Assembly (NCBI RefSeq): GCF_020164485.1
Contig: NZ_JAIQZA010000030.1
Location: 1-51,449, forward strand
Length of the DNA: 51,449 bases
Reading direction: 5' to 3'
Source of the DNA: Salegentibacter tibetensis
GTDB lineage: Bacteria > Bacteroidota > Bacteroidia > Flavobacteriales > Flavobacteriaceae
Shown here: positions 1 to 8,490 of the stretch, in pieces
Layout of the letters: each line of letters begins with the position of its first letter
Position numbering within the stretch: the first letter of the stretch is position 1
Made by a program: the position numbers and the translations under genes
Notes under the pieces: model-generated
What the model was told of the DNA's origin: nothing
What the model saw: the letters and a program-made list of their open reading frames with translations, nothing else
The model's database searches: none

Positions 1-146
1 CATACTCAGCAACAGGTATGAAACACTATACTTATATCGGTTAACTCGTGGTTCATTATATTTACCATTAAAATTACGTCAAAATCCTACGCTAGGTAAT
101 TTTTTTACCGCAGGTCTCAGCTTGACGCAAGCATAATATTTTAAAT

Positions 147-180
147 AAAAATCCCGCCTCCAAATGGAAGCGGGATTTTA
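147..180 (-). terminator. Rho-independent terminator after groEL (possibly bidirectional)
   Basis: An 11-pair stem with one C/A mismatch (151-161 with 166-176) closes on a four-base AAAT loop. It is flanked by A-rich sequence on the left and T-rich sequence on the right, so it could work in both directions. It lies about 40 bases beyond the groEL stop and would end the groES-groEL transcript. Bases 1-146 hold no ORF or structure I can support. Confidence 0.8.
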
Positions 181-221
181 CTATTTATAACCTTGTACTT
201 TTAACTTCGTACTTTGGATTA

Positions 222-1865
<1,644 letters not shown>

Positions 1866-1950
1866 TTAATTTTGTCATTTCCGCATGAGCGGAAATTGAA
1901 TTATTAATATTTTATTTTGAAAATCTCCCCGGGATTGGGGAAAAGAAGTC

Positions 1951-2226
1951 TTATACTATTGCAAGGATATCGTCTTCTCTCATCATTAGATAGTCTGTGC
2001 CTTCAAGCTTCAACTCTGTACCGGAATACTTTCCGTAAAGTACAGTATCACCAATTTTCACAGTCATATCGTGGTCTTTATTTCCCTTACCTACAGCTAC
2101 AACTTTTCCACGTTGTGGTTTTTCTTTAGCTGTTTCGGGAATGTAAATTCCAGATGCCGTTTTAGTTTCGGCGGCTTCAGGTTCAATAAGTACCCTGTCT
2201 GAGAGCGGTTTAATGTTTAGTCCCAT
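1951..2226 (-). CDS. groES: Co-chaperonin GroES (Hsp10)
   Basis: This 91-residue protein is the heptameric lid of GroEL. The sequence begins [16 protein letters not shown], the classic Cpn10 start, contains the mobile-loop region around residues 18-32 ([11 protein letters not shown]), and ends DDILAIV. Length is typical for Bacteroidota. It is the first gene of groES-groEL and has its own candidate promoter upstream (2283-2313), downstream of the secG terminator. I see no CIRCE-type inverted repeat in the leader, so HrcA control is not supported by sequence. Confidence 0.98.
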   Translation of the reverse strand: MGLNIKPLSDRVLIEPEAAETKTASGIYIPETAKEKPQRGKVVAVGKGNKDHDMTVKIGDTVLYGKYSGTELKLEGTDYLMMREDDILAIV

Positions 2227-2282
2227 TTTTTATAAATTTATTTAGGTTAATTAATCTTTAAATAAGCGACTAAGCCTATTTC

Positions 2283-2313
2283 TAAAATTATGCCACCCCG
2301 CTTTTACTGCCAA
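2283..2313 (-). promoter_or_regulatory. Candidate promoter of groES-groEL
   Basis: Read on the minus strand, a TTGGCAG element (complement of 2307-2313) is followed after about 20 bases by TAATTTTA (complement of 2283-2290). This is close to the Bacteroidota TTG-N19-TAnnTTTG consensus. It lies about 57 bases upstream of the groES ATG, between that gene and the secG terminator. Assigned by pattern only. Confidence 0.5.
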
Positions 2314-2321
2314 TTACCAAC

Positions 2322-2353
2322 AAAAAATGCCAGCTTGTCATAAGCTGGCATTT
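2322..2353 (-). terminator. Rho-independent terminator after secG
   Basis: A perfect 12-pair stem (2325-2336 with 2342-2353) has a five-base loop. On the minus strand it ends in a run of T (complement of the A run 2322-2327). It begins 25 bases past the secG stop and separates the miaB-secG transcript from groES-groEL. Confidence 0.85.
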
Positions 2354-2377
2354 GTAAATTTATAAAGAAATAAGCCT

Positions 2378-2722
2378 TTATTGATCGTTGTCAGATTGAG
2401 GTTGCTGTCCTGGCATTTGTGCCGGTGGGGTAGTGGTGTTCTCAGGCATTGCATCTTCATCAAAAACCCTTGATTCGCCGTAACCTGCATCATCCATAAT
2501 AGTTACGTTAGAAAGTAAAATAAGGACTAATAAAAGCGTAGCTAAAGTCCAGGTACTTTTATCTAAAAAGTCTCCGGTCTTTTTAACGCCACCTACTTGT
2601 TGTCCGCTACCGCCAAAAGAGGAAGATAAACCACCGCCTTTAGGATTTTGTACCATAATTACTACTACCAGTAAAAAGGCTACAATAACTATTAATGCTA
2701 AAAAAATCGTGAATGTGCTCAT
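2378..2722 (-). CDS. secG: Preprotein translocase subunit SecG
   Basis: This 114-residue inner-membrane protein is the small accessory subunit of the SecYEG channel. The first 30 residues form a membrane segment (FTIFLALIVIVAFLLVVVIM). The SecG hallmark VQNPKGGGLSSSFGG follows, then a TGDFLDKSTW loop and a second membrane segment (LATLLLVLILLSN). The C-terminal tail is rich in Pro, Gln and Asp, common in Bacteroidota SecG. Its ATG overlaps the stop of the upstream gene by four bases (ATGA), indicating translational coupling. A strong hairpin follows its stop. Confidence 0.96.
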   Translation of the reverse strand: MSTFTIFLALIVIVAFLLVVVIMVQNPKGGGLSSSFGGSGQQVGGVKKTGDFLDKSTWTLATLLLVLILLSNVTIMDDAGYGESRVFDEDAMPENTTTPPAQMPGQQPQSDNDQ

Positions 2723-3591
2723 TCTTGCTTTGTATTATTTTCTTGTAATTTTTCGATTGCCCGAATTTGGTCAGCAAAGAAACCACTTTTTTCGGGATTT
2801 TTCAAAATTAATATTTTATAAGCCTGAATGGCTTTTTTGTAATTTTTTTGCTCTAAATAAACCCTTGCTAAAGTCTCTGTCATTAACGACTCAGGCGGGG
2901 TTGTGCTCACTTCTGCCAGGTTGGATTTGTTGGTAGGCTTACCGGGTTTTATCTTCGGACTTTTGGATATAAACTTGTCTATAAGTTCAAATTTTTTATG
3001 CTGAACATCATCTTTTTGAAATTCTTCTTCTGATTCTTCCCGTTTTATAGGTTTTGCTGAAGTAAGTCGCAACCATTCTGAAAAGGAATGTGATTCTGAA
3101 GAATCGAATTCCAAAGGTTGCCCCATATTTAATCGATCTTCAGCTGAATCATCTCCTTTTTGATCTTCGGTTTCTGTAGGTTTTTCAGAAAACAACTCGG
3201 GATCCATTACCTGTTCAGATTCAGACTGCCGCATTTTAATAGCTTCGTCTATAGCCATACTTCTTTTGGCAAAAACTTCCTCAGGTTCAAAAACCGTAAT
3301 ATTGCGCAATTGCTCTTCCTGGTCCTGGATTTGTCTGGCAATTTTATTCTGATTAAATTCTTCTGAAGTAATAAAATCGAAAAGGACGCTGCGGTTGGTG
3401 GTATAAGCAGCAGTTTTTTTAAGCGCGCTGTTGTAACTGAATTCCTGGTGCTCTTTTAAACCTTTGAGCCTTACTGCACGCGCCGCCTGAAAATAGGGTG
3501 CTTTTTGAATAAGCTTTTCCAGTGCGCTGGTTTGCCCGGCAGTAATCCCGGCGGGTTCTTGCAGTAATTTTATGAATTCGTTTGCTTCCAT
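2719..3591 (-). CDS. TPR-like protein of the lptE-secG operon, function unknown
   Basis: I do not recognise a named function for this 290-residue protein. It has no signal peptide or membrane segment, so it is probably cytoplasmic. The N-terminal 70 residues are helical and contain a pattern like YFQAARAVRLKGLKE. The middle (about 110-225) is charged and low in complexity. The C-terminal 50 residues look like one tetratricopeptide unit (ARVYLEQKNYKKAIQAYKIL) with a second partial helix pair. It sits one base after lptE and overlaps secG by four bases, so it is cotranslated with envelope-biogenesis genes. A scaffold role is a guess. Confidence 0.85.
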   Translation of the reverse strand: MEANEFIKLLQEPAGITAGQTSALEKLIQKAPYFQAARAVRLKGLKEHQEFSYNSALKKTAAYTTNRSVLFDFITSEEFNQNKIARQIQDQEEQLRNITVFEPEEVFAKRSMAIDEAIKMRQSESEQVMDPELFSEKPTETEDQKGDDSAEDRLNMGQPLEFDSSESHSFSEWLRLTSAKPIKREESEEEFQKDDVQHKKFELIDKFISKSPKIKPGKPTNKSNLAEVSTTPPESLMTETLARVYLEQKNYKKAIQAYKILILKNPEKSGFFADQIRAIEKLQENNTKQE

Positions 3592-3592
3592 A

Positions 3593-4096
3593 TTACCAAT
3601 CGGTTAAAGCGGCATTAAAGATATCCTGGGTGAGGCGTGTGTAAATCTCATCTAAGGCAGTGGCCAATACATCCCCAACCAATTGCGCATTGGCAGGATA
3701 ATCGTAATAAAAAGAGAACCTTCTTTCAAAATCCTTTTCCGGTTCCAGGGTATTATAGTAACGTACGTTTACCGCGATGGTAAGTCGGTTTTCTGCAGCG
3801 GTATTTTCAGCGGTAGCAGTAATTGGGGCTACATAAAAATCGATAATTTCTCCTTCAAAAATAAGGTCGGCGTTGTTGTTTGCCAGGCTTAAACTTGTTT
3901 GGTTCTGGATGAGGTCTTGCAATTCTAAGGTAAACGTCCTGTCTATTCCTGGCTCTACCAAATCGGCCTGGTTTTGAAAGAAGTTCACCTGAAAAGAATC
4001 GGCATCACCGGTATCGGCTCCTGTAAAGGAATAAATTCCGCAGGATTGCGTACAAAGCAAAAGTACAAAGCATAAAAGAAATGCAGGTTTTTTCAT
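3593..4096 (-). CDS. lptE: LPS-assembly lipoprotein LptE
   Basis: This 167-residue outer-membrane lipoprotein would plug and support LptD, which inserts lipopolysaccharide into the outer leaflet. The first 19 residues form a lipoprotein signal with lipobox TQSC (acylated Cys19), followed by GIYSFTGA, the usual start of the Bacteroidota LptE family. The rest fits the small alpha/beta LptE fold by length and pattern. It is 17 bases downstream of the sigma54-type regulator and one base ahead of the TPR-like gene. The call rests on N-terminal motif, length and conserved neighbourhood, because LptE is poorly conserved. Confidence 0.85.
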   Translation of the reverse strand: MKKPAFLLCFVLLLCTQSCGIYSFTGADTGDADSFQVNFFQNQADLVEPGIDRTFTLELQDLIQNQTSLSLANNNADLIFEGEIIDFYVAPITATAENTAAENRLTIAVNVRYYNTLEPEKDFERRFSFYYDYPANAQLVGDVLATALDEIYTRLTQDIFNAALTDW

Positions 4097-4113
4097 AAAA
4101 TCGGGTGCTAAAA

Positions 4114-5391
4114 TTACAGGTTGTATTGTTTTATTTTTCTATAAAGCGTGCGTTCACTTATGCCCAATTCTTCAGCGGCAGCTTTGCGTTTTCCGCTGTG
4201 TCTCTCCAAAGATTTTTTAATAAGTTCCAATTCCTTGTCCTGCAAAGAAAGGGTTTCTTCTTCCTGGATTTCTTCTGCAAAATAATATTTGTCCTTTTCC
4301 CTGCTAAGATCAGATTTGGGACTGTTTTGCGGAATCTGTAAAACTTCCAGTCTTTCATCGTTTAAAGCTTCCAATTCTTCCGCATCAACGTCTTCTCCGT
4401 CATCATCGCCATAAATCTTCTCAATTAGACTTTCGTTCTCATCCTGAACTTTCTTGGTATTACCACTCTCCATAAGTTTTAAGGTGAGTTTCTTGAGATC
4501 GGTAAGGTCGCTTTTCATATCAAAAAGCACTTTATAAAGAATTTCGCGTTCATTGCTGAAATCGCTCTCCTTCTTTTTATCTGCAATTACCGCGGGTAAA
4601 TTACTACCAATATCAGGCAGGTATTCTTTTAAACGTTCGGGCCCGATGATGCGCTCCTGTTCCAGGACTGAAATTTGTTCAGCAATATTTCTTAGCTGCC
4701 TGATGTTTCCTCCCCAACGGTATTTTTGCAGTAAACCTACCGCATCATCCTGAAGTTTAATGGTGGGCATCTTATACTTTAAAGCAAAATCTGAAGCGAA
4801 TTTCCTGAATAATAAATGAATATCTTCTTTACGCTCCCGCAATGGCGGAAGGTTGATTTCTACCGTGCTCAACCTGTAATAAAGATCTTCCCGGAATCGT
4901 TCTTTTTTAATAGATTCCTGCATATTAATGTTGGTAGCCGCGATAATGCGAACATCAGATTTCTGGACTTTAGAAGAACCTACTTTTATGAATTCCCCGT
5001 TTTCTAAAACCCGAAGCAAACGCACCTGAGTAGGAAGCGGTAATTCTCCAACTTCATCTAAAAAAATGGTGCCGCCATCGGCAACTTCAAAATAACCGTT
5101 TCGGGTTTGGGTGGCCCCGGTAAAAGCGCCTTTTTCGTGACCAAAAAGTTCAGAATCTATGGTTCCTTCGGGAATTGCGCCACAGTTTACCGCGATGTAT
5201 TTTCCGTGTTTTCTATGTGATAAGGAATGGATTATTTTTGGGATACTTTCTTTCCCAACTCCACTTTCTCCGGTTACCAATATCGAAATATCTGTAGGTG
5301 CAACCTGGATTGCTTTTTCTATCGCGCGGTTAAGGCGTTGGTCGTCGCCAATTATGCCGAACCGCTGTTTTACTGCCTGAATTGATTCCAT
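4114..5391 (-). CDS. Sigma54-interacting AAA+ transcriptional regulator (no receiver domain)
   Basis: This 425-residue enhancer-binding protein would use ATP hydrolysis to open RNA polymerase-sigma54 complexes. The AAA+ domain starts almost at residue 1: Walker A GESGVGKE (41-48), the sigma54-contacting GAFTGA loop (88-93), Walker B TIFLDEVGE (108-116) and an arginine-finger region LYYRLSTVEI. A long acidic linker (about 265-385) leads to a C-terminal Fis-type helix-turn-helix (AAEELGISERTLYRKIKQY). No response-regulator or other sensory domain is present, so activity must be set by amount or by a partner. It is the second gene after miaB and precedes lptE in an arrangement common in flavobacteria. 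Confidence 0.95.
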   Translation of the reverse strand: MESIQAVKQRFGIIGDDQRLNRAIEKAIQVAPTDISILVTGESGVGKESIPKIIHSLSHRKHGKYIAVNCGAIPEGTIDSELFGHEKGAFTGATQTRNGYFEVADGGTIFLDEVGELPLPTQVRLLRVLENGEFIKVGSSKVQKSDVRIIAATNINMQESIKKERFREDLYYRLSTVEINLPPLRERKEDIHLLFRKFASDFALKYKMPTIKLQDDAVGLLQKYRWGGNIRQLRNIAEQISVLEQERIIGPERLKEYLPDIGSNLPAVIADKKKESDFSNEREILYKVLFDMKSDLTDLKKLTLKLMESGNTKKVQDENESLIEKIYGDDDGEDVDAEELEALNDERLEVLQIPQNSPKSDLSREKDKYYFAEEIQEEETLSLQDKELELIKKSLERHSGKRKAAAEELGISERTLYRKIKQYNL

Positions 5392-5458
5392 ATATGAATT
5401 CTGCTATTTCCCCGAGGATAAAATCTAATTTCTCCACGTTAAGAAATAACTACCGTTT

Positions 5459-6904
5459 TTAATTATTTTCACTATACCCAATCGCTTCTCCAATTAGAGT
5501 GGCGCTGGTACAGTCATTTACTTTTACGTTTACAAACTCTCCAATATTGTAATTTTCCTTCGGAAATACCACAACCGTATTTTGTGTTGTTCGTCCGCTC
5601 CACTGTTCGCTAGATTTTTTAGATTCCTTTTCTATCAAAACCTCTACTGTTTTGCCCAGGTATCCTTGCGTTCTAAAATGATTATGTTCCCGCTGAACTT
5701 TGACTATTTCGGCTAATCTTCGTTGTTTTACTTCTGGAGCAACATCGTCTTCCAGCTTTCGTGCAGCCATAGTGCCTGGCCTTTCAGAATAAGCGTACAT
5801 ATATCCGAAATCATATTTCACATATTCCATTAATGATAATGTGTCCTGGTGATTCTTTTCGGTTTCTGTGGGGAAGCCAACAATTAAATCCTGTGAGATC
5901 GAGCATTCCGGCATTAATTCCCTTATATAGTCTATAAGTTTAAAATACTCGTCGCGGGTGTGTAGCCTGTTCATCTCTTTCAGGATCCTGTCGCTTCCGC
6001 TTTGAACCGGTAAATGAATATGTTTACAAATATTAGGATATGCGGCCACAACCTCAATCACCTCCAACGTCATATCCTGCGGATTTGATGTTGAGAACCT
6101 AATCCTCATTTTTGGCTGTGCTTCAGCAACCAGTCTTAAAAGTGCTGAGAAATCGGTGGCCGTAGCCTTTTGCATTTCCGAAGCATTTTTAAAGTCTTTT
6201 TTGAGTCCGCCGCCGTACCATAAATAACTATCTACATTCTGGCCTAAAAGCGTAATTTCCTTAAAACCTTTGTCCCAAAGATCGTTTACTTCTTCTACAA
6301 TACTTTGTGGATCGCGGCTTCGTTCCCTTCCTCGGGTAAAAGGTACCACGCAAAAGGTACACATATTATCGCAACCACGGGTTATAGAAACAAAAGCTGA
6401 AACCCCATTAGATTGCAAACGAACGGGAGAAATATCGCCGTAAGTTTCTTCTTTAGAAAGGAGCACATTTATTGCATCCCGGCCTGCTTCAACTTCATTT
6501 ATAAGATTGGGAAGATCTTTATAGGCATCCGGGCCAACTACAAGGTCTACGATCTTTTCTTCTTCCAGGAATTTTTCCTTAAGACGTTCGGCCATACAAC
6601 CTAAAACGCCCACTTTCATTCCGGGATTTATTCTTTTTACGGCATTATATTTTTCAAGTCTTTTACGAACGGTTTGCTCGGCTTTATCCCTAATAGAACA
6701 GGTGTTTACCAAAACAAGGTCTGCTTCCTCAAGATTTTGAGTAGTATTAAAACCTTCTTTTACCAGGATAGAAGCTACAATTTCACTATCACTAAAATTC
6801 ATCGCACAACCGTAACTTTCAATAAAAAGTTTACGACTGTTTTCTGGCCTGGGCTCCATCACCAGCGTATTTCCCTGTTGTTTCTCGTCTATTGTCTTCT
6901 CCAT
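5459..6904 (-). CDS. miaB: tRNA-2-methylthio-N6-isopentenyladenosine synthase MiaB
   Basis: This 481-residue radical-SAM methylthiotransferase converts i6A37 to ms2i6A37 in tRNAs reading UNN codons. The N-terminal domain carries the three ligands of the auxiliary [4Fe-4S] cluster (C33 in YGCAMN, C69 in NTCSIR, C103 in GCMAER). The radical-SAM cluster is C178-x3-C182-x2-C185 in RGCDNMCTFC. A C-terminal TRAM region (about 415-478) should bind tRNA. The N terminus has about 25 extra residues before RKLFIESYG, usual in Bacteroidota. It is the first gene of the minus-strand operon and starts 35 bases downstream of a good promoter match. Confidence 0.98.
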   Translation of the reverse strand: MEKTIDEKQQGNTLVMEPRPENSRKLFIESYGCAMNFSDSEIVASILVKEGFNTTQNLEEADLVLVNTCSIRDKAEQTVRKRLEKYNAVKRINPGMKVGVLGCMAERLKEKFLEEEKIVDLVVGPDAYKDLPNLINEVEAGRDAINVLLSKEETYGDISPVRLQSNGVSAFVSITRGCDNMCTFCVVPFTRGRERSRDPQSIVEEVNDLWDKGFKEITLLGQNVDSYLWYGGGLKKDFKNASEMQKATATDFSALLRLVAEAQPKMRIRFSTSNPQDMTLEVIEVVAAYPNICKHIHLPVQSGSDRILKEMNRLHTRDEYFKLIDYIRELMPECSISQDLIVGFPTETEKNHQDTLSLMEYVKYDFGYMYAYSERPGTMAARKLEDDVAPEVKQRRLAEIVKVQREHNHFRTQGYLGKTVEVLIEKESKKSSEQWSGRTTQNTVVVFPKENYNIGEFVNVKVNDCTSATLIGEAIGYSENN

Positions 6905-6937
6905 ATTTCAAATCTTCCTTTTCAGGATTAAGAAATG

Positions 6938-6969
6938 CAAAGATAAGGGTAAAACGAACTTCTGACAAA
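6938..6969 (-). promoter_or_regulatory. Bacteroidota-type promoter of the miaB-secG operon
   Basis: On the minus strand TTTG (complement of 6966-6969) is followed after 20 bases by TATCTTTG (complement of 6938-6945), an exact TAnnTTTG element. The predicted start of transcription lies about 25 bases ahead of the miaB ATG. The divergent lipoprotein gene begins at 7047, so this 142-base region carries both promoters. Confidence 0.65.
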
Positions 6970-7046
6970 GTGACAGCAATTTTTTTAATTTCCCCACGCA
7001 ACCTTTTTGTATTTGCTGCATCTATATAGTAACCAACCTGATAATT

Positions 7047-8297
7047 ATGAGATTTTTCTACAGTTTAATTACGTTGCTGCTCCTGGCCTTAATGGCTTTA
7101 TTCACTTCTTGCGAGAAAGATGCTACGGAAGAAGAATTTTATAATGTTGCGGTTCCCGTTGTACAGCCTATCGAAGAATTCAGGGCTATGGTAAAGATAT
7201 CTGAACCCAGAGCTATCTCTGAAGCCGGAAAAATATATACCTATGGCGATTACGTTTTTATAAACGACGACCAGAAAGGAGTACATATTATCGATAACAG
7301 CGACCATCGCGCTCCGGTAAAAATTAAATTCCTTGAAATTCCGCAGAATACCGATATCGCGGTAAAAGATAATATGCTGTTTGCAAATTCAGCGATGGAT
7401 CTTGTGGTTTTTGATATAAGCGATATGAATAATATGAAGGAGGAAGAAAGATTGAAAAACGTTTTTCCTAATCATAACAGCCGGATCCCTGCAGGTGCTT
7501 CTTTTGTAGATAGCGATAATTTTAATGCTGAAACCGAAGTAGTAGTGGGATATGTAATGGAAACCCGAAAGATTGAAATGGCAAGTGGGCCAGATGTTTG
7601 GGATAGAGTTTCTTTTGAGAGTTCAGGTGCAAATTCAGCGGGCGGAACCGGAACCGGTGGTTCTTTAGCACGTTTTAATATTCATCAGGATTTTCTTTAT
7701 GTGGTAGATCAAAACCATTTATCCGTTTTCAATATTGCCGGACTAACAAATCCTGAATTATTAAAAACCGAATGGGTAGGTCCGGATATTGAAACTATTT
7801 TTTATATAGAAGATCATTTATACCTGGGAAGTTCTTCGGGGATGTATATCTATAGTGTAGAAGATCCTGCTTCACCACAATACAGGTCTATGTTTAGCCA
7901 CATCCTGGGCTGTGATCCCGTGGTGGTAAAAGATGATATTGCTTATGTGACCATTCGGGGCGGAAACGCCTGCGGGCAGGAATGGAGCCAGCTGGATGTA
8001 ATTGATGTAGCTGATAAATCTAATCCGAAGTTATTGGAAACTTATCCAATGGAAAATCCTTATGGACTTGGAGTAAAAGACGATTGGCTTTTTGTTTGCG
8101 ACGGTATCGCCGGTTTAAAAATATATGATACAAAAAATACCCCCAACCTGGAACTAATAGACCATTTTCAGGAAATTAACACCTATGACGTCATCCCTTT
8201 AGAAGATGTGTTGTTAATGGTTGGGGATAATACACTTTACCAATATACTTATAAAGGTAATGAGATCAATTTACTAAGCACTTTCAGTCTTAATTGA
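7047..8297 (+). CDS. LVIVD-repeat (beta-propeller) lipoprotein
   Basis: This 416-residue exported lipoprotein has a signal with lipobox FTSC (Cys22). The mature part holds repeated beta-propeller blades with the LVIVD pattern: YGDYVFINDDQKGVHIIDNSD, DNMLFANSAMDLVVFDISD, QDFLYVVDQNHLSVFNIAG, EDHLYLGSSSGMYIYSVED and DDWLFVCDGIAGLKIYDTK. The spacing, about 45-60 residues with one longer insert near 150-210, suggests a six- or seven-blade propeller on the cell surface or facing the periplasm. Ligand unknown. It stands alone between divergent miaB and topA and is closed by a strong terminator. Confidence 0.85.
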   Translation: MRFFYSLITLLLLALMALFTSCEKDATEEEFYNVAVPVVQPIEEFRAMVKISEPRAISEAGKIYTYGDYVFINDDQKGVHIIDNSDHRAPVKIKFLEIPQNTDIAVKDNMLFANSAMDLVVFDISDMNNMKEEERLKNVFPNHNSRIPAGASFVDSDNFNAETEVVVGYVMETRKIEMASGPDVWDRVSFESSGANSAGGTGTGGSLARFNIHQDFLYVVDQNHLSVFNIAGLTNPELLKTEWVGPDIETIFYIEDHLYLGSSSGMYIYSVEDPASPQYRSMFSHILGCDPVVVKDDIAYVTIRGGNACGQEWSQLDVIDVADKSNPKLLETYPMENPYGLGVKDDWLFVCDGIAGLKIYDTKNTPNLELIDHFQEINTYDVIPLEDVLLMVGDNTLYQYTYKGNEINLLSTFSLN

Positions 8298-8324
8298 TTT
8301 TATTTTGTTTGGTTTTTTAAGGGT

Positions 8325-8350
8325 GCCCCGCAACTTCGCGGGGCTTTTTT
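8325..8350 (+). terminator. Rho-independent terminator after the LVIVD lipoprotein
   Basis: A GC-rich seven-pair stem (GCCCCGC 8325-8331 with GCGGGGC 8338-8344) and six-base loop are followed by six T. It lies 27 bases beyond the lipoprotein stop and ends that transcript before topA. Confidence 0.9.
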
Positions 8351-8463
8351 ATAGGTTTTGGGTAAAATAATTTTTTCAGGCGGGAAGTCTTGAATGTGGC
8401 TGTTTTGCAAGCTATTTCAAGTTGTTTTGTGAAATCATGTAGGCTGTTAAAAAAAAATTGATA

Positions 8464-8471
8464 TACTTTTG
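8464..8471 (+). promoter_or_regulatory. Candidate -7 element of topA
   Basis: TACTTTTG matches the Bacteroidota TAnnTTTG element exactly and ends 19 bases ahead of the topA ATG at 8491. No clean TTG lies at the usual spacing upstream, so the -33 box is weak or absent. Confidence 0.45.
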
Positions 8472-8490
8472 CAGCTAGAAAAATAGAGTT

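Noticed and set aside
2227-2377. A possible CIRCE (HrcA) operator ahead of groES
   Set aside because: I searched the leader for the TTAGCACTC/GAGTGCTAA pair and found nothing similar.
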